A DNA stretch of 48,348 bases from Candidatus Saccharimonadota bacterium. GTDB taxonomy: Bacteria; Patescibacteriota; Saccharimonadia; Saccharimonadales; JACQNP01. Under the pieces are notes generated by a model. It did not search any database. It saw only the letters and a list, made by a program, of their open reading frames with translations, and had not been told where the DNA came from. Below, one piece after another: positions 26,301 through 34,446 of this stretch. The stretch lies in the NCBI GenBank assembly GCA_020428005.1, contig JAGQNP010000003.1, positions 1 to 48,348 of the forward strand, written 5' to 3'. The translations under genes and the position numbers were made by a program. Positions within the stretch are counted from its first letter, which is position 1; every line of letters starts with the position of its first letter.

Positions 26301-27207
26301 CGGGCGAAGCGTAAACAACTGCACGCGAACCATAAGACTCGGTTTTACTATCATATTTTCCTGAGCACGTCATTAATCTTAGACTTTGATGCCCCTGATC
26401 CACCTCGTACAGTATTTTAGCCATGTCAATGGAATCAATATCGTATTGCTCAACTTTATCTACTTGGTACTTCAATACTTCTCCATTACCTTTTTCGACT
26501 TCAATAATGTCGCCAGCCGACAAATTTGCAATATCCTTAAAGACGCCGGGCATTGTTCTGCCAGAAATATGCCCAAGAAAAAGTGAAACACCATTTTTGC
26601 TACCCGGAACTATACTACCGTTATACCACCCTACATCGTGAACATTCCACGGTGCATCGACAGAACCATCACCTGCAAGTCCGAGTTCCTTCACGCGTGC
26701 ATTTATAGACTTAGTTGGCACTCTTAAATATCTTGGACGATCAGGAGCAACACGATAATTATTAAAAGCATTCTGATTTGGTTTATCAGAACTTGGATCG
26801 CTACCTGTTCCTTGTTGTACACCCTGTTCGTCAACCGACGAAGTAGCTGCAGCTACTTCACTCACCTCGTCCTTGGCCTGCCTATTTATTACAAAGGAGT
26901 AAATATTTAAACCAAATGACAATATAAATACAGAAACACCAAAAGCATAGAATAGTTTGGGACCAAATTTTCTCTTTTGCTTTTGTGATATTTGTTTCTC
27001 AAAGTCATATTTTTTAGCAACTGGTTCTATAGGCTTAGTTTGTCTATTTGAAACTGTTTTCTCATCAGACTTTGTCTGCAGATTAATTTTTGGTAGTGGG
27101 CGCTTTATCGGGCTATTTAACGAAGATTGCTGAATATCAGATATAAAGTTTTGATTTTTGGTGATAATAGTATTTTTGGTAGGTGGGATGATGATTTTAT
27201 TCGGCAC
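26293..27207 (-). CDS. Sortase (class E/F-like), start uncertain
   Basis: A membrane-anchored transpeptidase that attaches surface proteins. Its layout is a polar N-terminal ~80 residues, a membrane segment near 83-105, a linker, then the sortase barrel. The catalytic His is in FLGHISGR, the Cys in LMTCSGKYD and the Arg in YGSRAVVYA. The marked start is a GTG without a Shine-Dalgarno. The same frame continues upstream for 27 open codons to a TAG at 27289-27291, and beyond it to an ATG at 27324 behind a TACAAT box. The gene may therefore be longer with an in-frame amber codon. The sorting signal of the nearby subtilase is a likely substrate. Confidence 0.85.
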   Translation of the reverse strand: MPNKIIIPPTKNTIITKNQNFISDIQQSSLNSPIKRPLPKINLQTKSDEKTVSNRQTKPIEPVAKKYDFEKQISQKQKRKFGPKLFYAFGVSVFILSFGLNIYSFVINRQAKDEVSEVAAATSSVDEQGVQQGTGSDPSSDKPNQNAFNNYRVAPDRPRYLRVPTKSINARVKELGLAGDGSVDAPWNVHDVGWYNGSIVPGSKNGVSLFLGHISGRTMPGVFKDIANLSAGDIIEVEKGNGEVLKYQVDKVEQYDIDSIDMAKILYEVDQGHQSLRLMTCSGKYDSKTESYGSRAVVYASPVK

Positions 27208-27394
27208 GATTGGAGTACTTGCATCGTTTTTGTCGTTTTTTTGAGGTATTTCAGGAATAATTCGACGACTCGAATTTGATCTGTGATACTATGTATCGTA
27301 CTTACTGTATCTCTCAGCACTCATGACAGTTATGCTTCTATTGTACACTTTATACTCATATATTTATAAACGTGTAAATATCTATCTTCAGTTT

Positions 27395-27946
27395 CTAGTT
27401 CTGCTGACACATGGCATCGTTTTTAATAGTTTCTATTTTTACACTAGTTTGCGATGAAACTTCTTTGTCATTAGCCACTATGGCAAATCCAAGATGCTTA
27501 TTTTGAATAGCAGGATAAACACAACCTCCAGGAGCGTCTAGTATGGTAACTGTTATCAAGCCATTATCGTCAACAATTACAGATTGGATACTTTGACCCG
27601 ATGAAGCAAAAAATTTAACTGGGACAACTTTTTGAGTATTCCAATCAATACCATCAGTAACTATTTCGGTTATCCTAACTACCTCAGTTTTTCGGGTTTG
27701 ATCTTTGATAAAAGCTTGATAATCATTGTACGATTCTATCGCATCGAATATTGTGGCGGGTTTGCCGTCACTGCTTGTAACCGTTGTTGAACTACTATTA
27801 CCTGAAATAGCTGGTTTTTCCTTGTCTTCATCACCATTGTTGTTACGAAAGATAATGAATGCTCCAAAAGTAACTATTACAATAAAGCCAACTAGAACAA
27901 ATATAATGACGATTCTTTTACTTCGTTTTCTGCTTTTATACCGCAC
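27395..27946 (-). CDS. Membrane-anchored extracellular protein of unknown function
   Basis: The 183-residue protein has a basic N-terminus (MRYKSRKRSKR), one membrane helix (about 12-33), a Ser/Thr linker and an outside domain with two cysteines (GGCVYP and the C-terminal MCQQN). It has a GTG start. TATAGT lies 13 bases upstream. It lies 14 bases after the subtilase start region on the other side of a short gap, between the sortase and protease genes, so a surface role is likely. I do not recognise the domain. Confidence 0.75.
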   Translation of the reverse strand: MRYKSRKRSKRIVIIFVLVGFIVIVTFGAFIIFRNNNGDEDKEKPAISGNSSSTTVTSSDGKPATIFDAIESYNDYQAFIKDQTRKTEVVRITEIVTDGIDWNTQKVVPVKFFASSGQSIQSVIVDDNGLITVTILDAPGGCVYPAIQNKHLGFAIVANDKEVSSQTSVKIETIKNDAMCQQN

Positions 27947-27960
27947 CTATAACATTCCAA

Positions 27961-30051
27961 CTATAGGTAGTATCGTCTTCCAAGTACAATCGTTGCACCA
28001 GTAGATACGATTCCAGTAGCTGATAAGAATAGTGCCGTTGTACTTGCGCCAAATATATTAAACAATCCGGTGTCTGGAGTGCCCGGGGTTGACGTGGCGC
28101 CAAGGACAATTCCAGTACTTGCAGCCAATGACCAGGCGCCTAGCGTATCAACAGCGTAAACTGCTGCAGTATAGTTATAGTTCAAGCCCAGATCAGTAAA
28201 CGTATACGACAGACCTGTTGTTGTAGCATGACTTGCACCATCTAGGAAAACTTCGTAATGGTCTATCCCATCGGGGTCAGTTGATGCTTGCCAGCTGATT
28301 GTAGCTGATCTGCTACCTACATCAGTACTAAGTGTTAGTGGTTGTCCTAAGTTCGGCTGTGTAGGACGAGGGTTAAAACTTCCTATGTTCAAAACACTGC
28401 TGTCGGTGTCGTTGTATTGTCCCGTGCAAGTTAATGTATAGCTAGCAAAACCAGGAACGGTGACAACACCAGAAGTCGCAATACTGCCAATTCCATTATT
28501 TAATGAACAACTCTGAGCATTAGTTGTTGCAATCGTGAGAGCAGTATCTGAACCTTCATTTACCATTCCACCAGGACCTGTAAATGTATCTATAGTCGGG
28601 TACGTGCTAGTAGTAAGAGCATTCGTAAGATCAATAATTTTCTTATTAAATGAACTGTATCCTGCACGTACTTCAGCAATATTTGTGCCAGTATTCTGGA
28701 GTAAAGTAACGAGTTGATCCACTGAAGCATTTGGATGTTTTTCCCTTAGAACCGCAAATGCACCTGAGACCATTGGGGCAGCTTCTGATGTTCCCTGAAC
28801 ACCTGTAATCGAATTTGGTGTTTCTGCGAGTGGCAACCAAACTAATGAATCATCATTTACACCATCCCAATCACCACCAGGTGCTAGTAGTGTTGTTAAT
28901 GCACCATTATTTGAAAAGCTTGATATTGTATCGCCAATAACGTTCGTCGCTCCGACAGCAACTGAACCCTGTACACACGCCGGGAATAGAATACCATCTT
29001 CATTTCCGGCTAAATCGCCATTGTTGCCATTTGCAACAACAGGGGCAATTTTATTAGCTTTCAATGCCGCAAATGCTGATACAAAAGCGTTATAGGTGGA
29101 TGAACCGAAAGCAGCACTACACTCACCCGAAGTATTGTATGACTCAGATGATGATGCTGCTCCACCGAGACTCATATTGGCTGCTACAATTGGCTCGCCA
29201 ACATCCAATGCGTTTAGATAGTCAATTGCTGATAACACGCTAGAAAAATATACCCTCGCGCATGTTGGCGGACCGCCACACGCGATGCTGTCACTTATTT
29301 GTGAAAATATCTTCAGTGCGACTATATCGGCACCCTCTGCGACACCACCAATAAGATCATCGGTCATGTCCGAATCTATGTCATAACCTGACGCTGTTAC
29401 TGGCATTGCGGCAGCTCCCGCTACTCCCGTACCATGCCCGCATCCATCAATTGCTCCTGAACAGTCTATTGCAGTATTGTTGCCACTTACGAATTCAACG
29501 CCACCAGTACAAAGACTAGAAACATTGTTTGGTGCATCGTTTACACCAAAGCAAGCCTCACTTATAACTTTACCTGTAAGTAAAGAATGACTCTTATCTA
29601 CTCCTGTATCAAGAATAGCTACAGCATAGCCTGTTCCGTCATACTCCGTAACTGTACCAGTATCTGAAAATCGGCCTGTTATTGCATCAGCACCTATTGA
29701 CGGTAATGGTACATTGGCCTGAGGTTCTAAAAACCTGTCTTCAAAAACCTCAGTAAATAGACCGCTACCATTTATAGAACTCTCACCTTCAGCATCAACG
29801 TTATAAACACCATAAGGGATGGTGTCGAACTTCTCGACTTCTTGCACATAGCCAGATAGTGTACTCGTATAGTCACCATTGGTGTTAGCGCCTAAAACAT
29901 TACTGTAACGAACGACGACCCTTTTAGTTGGGCCATTTGGCGTATCTGCATGTGCTTTGCTGGCTGGTAAAAATACCACAGCTACATTCAAAACTGCATA
30001 GAAAGCAAGTAACAAAACGCCACTAAACGAAAACAATCTTTGTTTTTTCAT
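27961..30051 (-). CDS. Surface subtilisin-like protease with sortase signal
   Basis: The 696-residue secreted S8 protease has a signal peptide (about 1-35, ending SKAHA) and a propeptide-like region. The catalytic domain carries Asp148 (AILDTGVD), His206 (GCGHGTGVAG) and Ser422 (GVQGTSEAAPMVSG). A linker domain and a fibronectin type III domain (about 570-660) follow. The C-terminus has TPDTG, a hydrophobic helix and RRYYL, the layout of an LPxTG-type wall-sorting signal. With the sortase two genes away, it is probably anchored at the surface. Start chosen at the ATG following GAGGGA; the frame opens at a TTG 12 bases earlier. Confidence 0.93.
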   Translation of the reverse strand: MKKQRLFSFSGVLLLAFYAVLNVAVVFLPASKAHADTPNGPTKRVVVRYSNVLGANTNGDYTSTLSGYVQEVEKFDTIPYGVYNVDAEGESSINGSGLFTEVFEDRFLEPQANVPLPSIGADAITGRFSDTGTVTEYDGTGYAVAILDTGVDKSHSLLTGKVISEACFGVNDAPNNVSSLCTGGVEFVSGNNTAIDCSGAIDGCGHGTGVAGAAAMPVTASGYDIDSDMTDDLIGGVAEGADIVALKIFSQISDSIACGGPPTCARVYFSSVLSAIDYLNALDVGEPIVAANMSLGGAASSSESYNTSGECSAAFGSSTYNAFVSAFAALKANKIAPVVANGNNGDLAGNEDGILFPACVQGSVAVGATNVIGDTISSFSNNGALTTLLAPGGDWDGVNDDSLVWLPLAETPNSITGVQGTSEAAPMVSGAFAVLREKHPNASVDQLVTLLQNTGTNIAEVRAGYSSFNKKIIDLTNALTTSTYPTIDTFTGPGGMVNEGSDTALTIATTNAQSCSLNNGIGSIATSGVVTVPGFASYTLTCTGQYNDTDSSVLNIGSFNPRPTQPNLGQPLTLSTDVGSRSATISWQASTDPDGIDHYEVFLDGASHATTTGLSYTFTDLGLNYNYTAAVYAVDTLGAWSLAASTGIVLGATSTPGTPDTGLFNIFGASTTALFLSATGIVSTGATIVLGRRYYL

Positions 30052-30162
30052 TTTTTCCCTCAAAATTTTTAAAGTTTTTTGTTATATTTACAACTTATTT
30101 ATAATAATAGTGCTTTTTTATCACGATTGTCAAATTTTTTCCTCAATAATGTTTTCGACTAT

Positions 30163-30624
30163 TTAGCCGTCTATGCATCTATTCTGTACAGACGAAGCAT
30201 TTTCTCGTTCATAAGTAACAACAAAAGCATGTGAAGGGTTACTAGACAGAAACCACGTGCCATCAGCAGTGCACCGTAATGAAAATAGCCAGTTTGGCTC
30301 TTCCGGCGTAGGTGGCACAGAATTATTGAGTGCATCAGAACCATAATGAAATCCAGTGAAAAAACTCAAGCTCGATACTTCTAAAGGGATGTCATTGGCG
30401 GTCTGACATTTAATTATTTGATTGCCATTATTTGTCAGGCATTCATTTATTGCGTTAGCGATCATACGCGCATCGTTATCCCGTCGGTTGTTACGAGATA
30501 TTCTCTGAAGTGCTGGTATTGCAAGAAAGATTATTAACAATACAAGACCAGCTATAGCCAACACGATCATAACTTCAACTATAGTAAAGCCAGTTTGTTT
30601 TTTATTTGCAGAACTATATACCAT
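30163..30624 (-). CDS. Type IV prepilin / pseudopilin
   Basis: The 153-residue protein has a prepilin peptidase site KKQTG|FTIVE, with cleavage after Gly12 and Glu at +5 of the mature protein. The hydrophobic N-terminal helix (FTIVEVMIVLAIAGLVLL) follows. The globular part has cysteines in pairs (NECLT/IKCQT and LRCTA/NRCID), probably disulfides. TATAAT ends 6 bases before the ATG at 30624, so the earlier in-frame start at 30669 is rejected. It would be assembled in a type IV pilus; no assembly genes lie in the window. Confidence 0.9.
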   Translation of the reverse strand: MVYSSANKKQTGFTIVEVMIVLAIAGLVLLIIFLAIPALQRISRNNRRDNDARMIANAINECLTNNGNQIIKCQTANDIPLEVSSLSFFTGFHYGSDALNNSVPPTPEEPNWLFSLRCTADGTWFLSSNPSHAFVVTYERENASSVQNRCIDG

Positions 30625-30700
30625 CTTGCCATTATATAATAAGCATAAACTTTTATGGTCAAATCTCATGATAGAACTTGTTTATAAATTCATTAGAGGT

Positions 30701-31417
30701 TCACTGTCCGACTAGATAGCCAATAGTTATGTGTGCGTCCGTTCTGTCGAGTTTTAGTTCTCTCTTCCAAAAATTATCCAGCATTCCACCTACTGCTACA
30801 CCCTTTAATCTTTTTGACTCTGCAACTTGTAAGGATAGTTGCTGTAATGCTGCACCAATTTCTAGTAAAGCAAATCTTCCTCCTCTTTCGCCGTATTTTG
30901 ATAAAACTCGCTCTGTGAAAGATACAAAAATAACAAGTAAGTTCGGTTCACCCTCTATGTTCATATTTAGTTTGTCTTTTGCTTCTGCCCAAGAGATAGC
31001 ATTATCTTTAACTATAGTTATTCCGTGTAACTCTGGATCATAGTAAATAATTTTGCCTGAATAGTTTTCTACGTTAAATGCCACGCAAAATATTTCGTTA
31101 ACATAGGTAGCTCCAGCCGAGGGATATGCGCGGTGTTCTAAACCATTCCATGCATAAAATGACGATAGAACTCGTCCAAGATTTTTTATCGAAAGTTCCC
31201 TGTTAGAAAATTCTCTACTACTTTTGCGTTTTTTCGCAATTTTATTTGTGGCAGATGATGAAATCGGAATCGATACAGGCTTAATGGGCAATTCTAATGT
31301 AAGTTCTTTGTCGTCACTGTCGTAAGTATTTAATGACTGTGCAAATTGCTCTAAGTTAAATTTATCAAGAGACGAAGCTTCCCAAAATTTATCAAAATAT
31401 AGCTCATCATCTTCCAT
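30701..31417 (-). CDS. SagB-like (McbC-type) FMN dehydrogenase of the TOMM operon
   Basis: The 238-residue nitroreductase-like protein has the SagB/ThcOx hallmarks RKSSREF (RxSxRxF) near residue 67 and RAYPSAGATYVNEIF near 98, plus GERGGRFALLEIGAALQQLSLQVA. In TOMM pathways such enzymes oxidise azoline rings to thiazoles and oxazoles with FMN. It is the last gene of the cluster, starting 2 bases after the YcaO stop, so translation is coupled. It is a short, compact member (typical ~250-300 residues or more). Confidence 0.88.
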   Translation of the reverse strand: MEDDELYFDKFWEASSLDKFNLEQFAQSLNTYDSDDKELTLELPIKPVSIPISSSATNKIAKKRKSSREFSNRELSIKNLGRVLSSFYAWNGLEHRAYPSAGATYVNEIFCVAFNVENYSGKIIYYDPELHGITIVKDNAISWAEAKDKLNMNIEGEPNLLVIFVSFTERVLSKYGERGGRFALLEIGAALQQLSLQVAESKRLKGVAVGGMLDNFWKRELKLDRTDAHITIGYLVGQ

Positions 31418-31419
31418 AG

Positions 31420-32676
31420 TTACCCTAACGGATGAGGCATTAAATTTGGAAAATCTGTGTTCTTAGGTGCCCATGAATACCTACTGTGTAGTTTGCTTTC
31501 TAATTTATCAATTAGAGGCCATTCCTGATGTGCAAAAATTGGAGCTAGGTCAGGTGAAGCTACCCTAACTACTCTTATGCCCAGCTGACAAGCATCAATT
31601 GTTGTAATGTCACGATAATAAAGATTAATACTGCTCTTATTAAGTGAACTTTTTATGGTTTTTAAAGCTTGTTCACACGTCATTTCCTTGCCTCTGATAG
31701 AAAGTTCACAAATTTGATCCCTATTTTTGAAGAATGGTAAATCATTCCATTCTTCGGGATGAATCGAATAGTATATGGCATGTTCATCAAAAGATTTAAG
31801 TTTAAATGGATCTTTCAGGTATGATGTGTCGACATATTTTTCGTATATACCAGCAAAAAGCACTCCTTGATTCCATTCCAAATACGCTTTATCGAGAGCT
31901 GCTCCCCAAGTCTCTCTACAAGCAACTCCGAGAGAATATCTCCACTTACCTTTTTTGGGAATACCACCGGCAACTGCAATTACCGGGAATGGACTATAGT
32001 CAGGCGTTAAATCAAAAGCCCACATCTCACCATTTAGTTCTTTTACCTGTGACTTGTAAAATGTTGGTGTCTCAATTGACCTTGCCGGAATACTATGCAG
32101 CCAAGTCATCATTAGAGCATCTCTTTCAATTAACTCCTGTATAGCTCTCAGCAAGGCCTGGTACGAACTAGGGCCAGCAGCTAATCCCGATGATGTAGGT
32201 ATACCAGTCTTATAATCATCACGAAGAGCTACTAGGGGTTGCGGAATCCATGTCTCTTTATTTGTCTGCAAATCATAAACATTTGTATACATACAATTAT
32301 CTGAATAAATGTTTTTAAATGGAAAATCGGCTCTTTCTCTATGTTCTTTGGTAAACAAGCACCATTTATCCGCGGTAACGATTCTGTCCGTCGTTATAGA
32401 ATCCCTATGTCTTAAAGGCAGCTCGATCAATGTCGCACTATATCTTTCTATTGCTTCACCAATAGCTGCAAGTTTTGCATCTTCTTCATTCCTACCAATA
32501 CCGCCAGCCGCACTTTCCCAAGGAGATTTAACGGAACTGGGTACACCCATATGAACAATATCCTGAACATCACTTAGAGAAACTTTTGCTCTCTGTGGTT
32601 CAAGAGTAATTCCGTGGCGATTATTCGGAGCCTGTAAGAGTAGTATTTGACTGAGAGGATTGGTTAGATTGTCCAT
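31420..32676 (-). CDS. YcaO cyclodehydratase (SagD-like) of the TOMM operon
   Basis: YcaO proteins use ATP to turn Cys, Ser and Thr of a peptide into azolines. The 418 residues show the YcaO ATP-site pattern in GEAIERYSA (about 72-80), GLAAGPSSYQALLRAIQELIERDA and DLAPIFAHQEWP, and end in Pro-containing PHPLG, like the functional Pro-rich ends of azoline-forming YcaOs. The first 56 bases overlap the end of the upstream precursor-like gene, which suggests coupled translation. No good Shine-Dalgarno is seen. Confidence 0.92.
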   Translation of the reverse strand: MDNLTNPLSQILLLQAPNNRHGITLEPQRAKVSLSDVQDIVHMGVPSSVKSPWESAAGGIGRNEEDAKLAAIGEAIERYSATLIELPLRHRDSITTDRIVTADKWCLFTKEHRERADFPFKNIYSDNCMYTNVYDLQTNKETWIPQPLVALRDDYKTGIPTSSGLAAGPSSYQALLRAIQELIERDALMMTWLHSIPARSIETPTFYKSQVKELNGEMWAFDLTPDYSPFPVIAVAGGIPKKGKWRYSLGVACRETWGAALDKAYLEWNQGVLFAGIYEKYVDTSYLKDPFKLKSFDEHAIYYSIHPEEWNDLPFFKNRDQICELSIRGKEMTCEQALKTIKSSLNKSSINLYYRDITTIDACQLGIRVVRVASPDLAPIFAHQEWPLIDKLESKLHSRYSWAPKNTDFPNLMPHPLG

Positions 32677-33334
32677 TGTATGGTTCGTTTATATTATTAG
32701 TTGATGCACTAGGCGGTTTTGGTACATCTAGATCATCATCAACCTCTTTTCCTAAATGTTTGTAATACCAAACTGATATCCAACCAACAATTATGGGTAT
32801 CATAATGAGATATGCCAGACCCCCAACTCCCGTAAGAATCAGAAAAGCGCCTCCAAAAAACTCTGCTGTAAATGCAATTGCAATGATTGCAGTGACCAAC
32901 AAAGCCCTTTTAAGTGGATTTTCAATACGAACTCGGGCATAAAGATAAAACAACACTAGAAAAGGAACAATAACCAACAATGGCAAGATTGCAGCTGATC
33001 CCGGATTTGTACAAACTTCATATGTGGCACCTCTTCTATATAAGCCAGAATAATTGTGTGTTGTGCATGTACTGAAAAGTGTATTTATTGTCCAGAAACC
33101 AAAATACACCAAGACGCCAACAATTGGTACAAAAAGCGTGGCGAGTATTGTTAAAACATGTCGATTGAATACATCATGTCTCTCGCCCTCTTTTGCTATA
33201 CGTTGGGCAAGTAGTGAGGATGATGCTATAGATGTTGCCAGACAACAACAGCAACAACAGCATGATGAACAAGTTGGAGTGGCAACAGCGTTCGACAATC
33301 TCATGTCATCAAACTGTGTACGCAGTGCCTTCAT
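32621..33334 (-). CDS. Putative TOMM precursor fused to a multi-pass membrane domain
   Basis: The 237-residue protein starts with a ~20-residue leader-like region (MKALRTQFDDMRLSNAVATP). It continues with Cys22, two Ser, seven consecutive Cys (25-31) and LATSIASSS, strikingly like the streptolysin S precursor core (run of Cys followed by SIAT). Then comes a KEGERHD linker and at least four hydrophobic segments (about 58-85, 103-125, 138-162, 165-183), and a polar Ser/Asn-rich tail. No internal in-frame ATG separates core from membrane domain. The gene lies 4 bases after the SagC-like gene and overlaps ycaO, so it is the probable substrate. A plain Cys-rich membrane protein is the alternative. 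Confidence 0.8.
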   Translation of the reverse strand: MKALRTQFDDMRLSNAVATPTCSSCCCCCCCLATSIASSSLLAQRIAKEGERHDVFNRHVLTILATLFVPIVGVLVYFGFWTINTLFSTCTTHNYSGLYRRGATYEVCTNPGSAAILPLLVIVPFLVLFYLYARVRIENPLKRALLVTAIIAIAFTAEFFGGAFLILTGVGGLAYLIMIPIIVGWISVWYYKHLGKEVDDDLDVPKPPSASTNNINEPYNGQSNQSSQSNTTLTGSE

Positions 33335-33338
33335 ATTG

Positions 33339-34124
33339 TCACCATGGTAACTCTAATGCTCCAGTGTGGTCAATTTTATTGTTAGAACAAATTGGGCACA
33401 GTGGCACTTTTAACAATTGATTGTTCTTTATTTTTCTGTCCTGAAAATTCCACGAAACTGTCTTATTGACCAAACTCATGTCACCATTCGCAATTCTTTC
33501 TAGTTCTGTAGATATTAATTCACTAATTAATCCCGTGTATTTTTTATGAGCCCTCGGGTGCTCTGGTGGTGGATCATCTCCCCATCTTGTAGATATGCGA
33601 CCCTGAAGACATGCTATGCAAGCAGTTTCACCTGGGAATACTAATGGCCCAATGGAAAATGTATGATGATACGCCATATCGGTAAACAGATGTGGTACAG
33701 CAATAGATTGATAATTAATACTGCCTAATAGTTCTGAATAACTGCTATTCGTGCGAGTAACTAGAGCTACATCATATTTTTTCTTTGGCTCGACCTTCTT
33801 CAATATTTTGTTATTAAATTGCCAAATGGCATCATCAGCGACATCACCAAGAATACTTATTGTGACAGGTTTTACTTTGCTGAATTTAGGAATAACTATT
33901 CCGGCAGTTATTAGTTCTTCCAGTACTCTTTGGTCTGAATTATTAAGCTGATCTCTTACAAAAGTCTTACCCGTACCTAAAGATGAGAATAAGGATTGAT
34001 CGGCTGCCTCAAGAACAATCTCAAACTGCGCATCTGCACCACCAGATATTAATAACGTTTTTTCGTTTTGGCTAATCGTCCATTCATCTAATAAAACATA
34101 ACTGATCGTTTCAAGTTTGGTCAC
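33339..34124 (-). CDS. SagC-like leader-binding / E1-like protein of the TOMM operon
   Basis: About 261 residues. An N-terminal region (about 1-80) resembles the winged-helix recognition element that binds RiPP leader peptides. The remainder is reduced compared with the usual ~350-residue E1/ThiF-like partner of YcaO. It carries a probable structural zinc site from CIAC and CPIC, as in the family. This protein would bring the precursor to the YcaO enzyme. Start: GTG at 34124, 6 bases after AAGGA; an earlier TTG (34130) leaves no room for that site. First gene of the operon. Confidence 0.78.
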   Translation of the reverse strand: MTKLETISYVLLDEWTISQNEKTLLISGGADAQFEIVLEAADQSLFSSLGTGKTFVRDQLNNSDQRVLEELITAGIVIPKFSKVKPVTISILGDVADDAIWQFNNKILKKVEPKKKYDVALVTRTNSSYSELLGSINYQSIAVPHLFTDMAYHHTFSIGPLVFPGETACIACLQGRISTRWGDDPPPEHPRAHKKYTGLISELISTELERIANGDMSLVNKTVSWNFQDRKIKNNQLLKVPLCPICSNNKIDHTGALELPW

Positions 34125-34129
34125 TATCA

Positions 34130-34144
34130 ATCCTTCTTAAGGAT
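34130..34144 (-). promoter_or_regulatory. Hairpin covering the SagC-like gene's ribosome site
   Basis: ATCCTT-AAG-AAGGAT is a perfect 6-bp inverted repeat that includes the AAGGA Shine-Dalgarno of the GTG start. It may fold and limit translation or be a protein site. Confidence 0.45.
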
Positions 34145-34159
34145 AATTTTGTCCAAGTA

Positions 34160-34189
34160 ATATTAGAATTGGGTAGGCTCATATATCAA
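34160..34189 (-). promoter_or_regulatory. Likely promoter of the TOMM operon
   Basis: -35 TTGATA (34184-34189), 18 bases, -10 TAATAT (34160-34165), about 35 bases before the GTG start of the SagC-like gene. Confidence 0.5.
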
Positions 34190-34198
34190 AACTGCAAA

Positions 34199-34363
34199 TC
34201 ATTCTTCTTCATCGTTGCCAGATTTTGAACCAGAATTTTTGCTTGTTACTAAAATTATCACAATGCTAATAAGTGCTATCACCATAGCTAAGATAATAAT
34301 ATTTCTAGCTAAACTATTACCTGAAGCTTCGTGAACCTCACCTGCGTGTGCAAAATATTTCAT
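34199..34363 (-). CDS. 54-residue single-pass membrane protein
   Basis: A short protein: HAGEVHEASGN near the N-terminus, one strong helix (about 21-40, NIIILAMVIALISIVIILVT), then a Ser/Lys linker and an acidic end. TAATAT ends 6 bases before the ATG (leaderless pattern). Located directly upstream of the TOMM promoter on the same strand, so read-through into that operon is possible. The two His and the neighbours hint at metals; this is weak. Confidence 0.6.
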   Translation of the reverse strand: MKYFAHAGEVHEASGNSLARNIIILAMVIALISIVIILVTSKNSGSKSGNDEEE

Positions 34364-34446
34364 TACTTTATATTAACAAAAACATTATAAGTCCAGCCAA
34401 TATTTAGTCACGATCTGTGAAAATAGCGTGTTAGTATTAAGGTTGT

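Noticed and set aside
27961-30051. Subtilase as the TOMM leader peptidase (as in cyanobactin clusters)
   Set aside because: It carries a secretion signal and a wall-sorting tail, so it acts outside, and it is separated from the operon by the prepilin gene.
33054-33350. Plus-strand ORF with a Gln run (RQQQQQQHDE)
   Set aside because: It is the reverse of the poly-Cys codons of the minus-strand precursor gene and has no ribosome site of its own.
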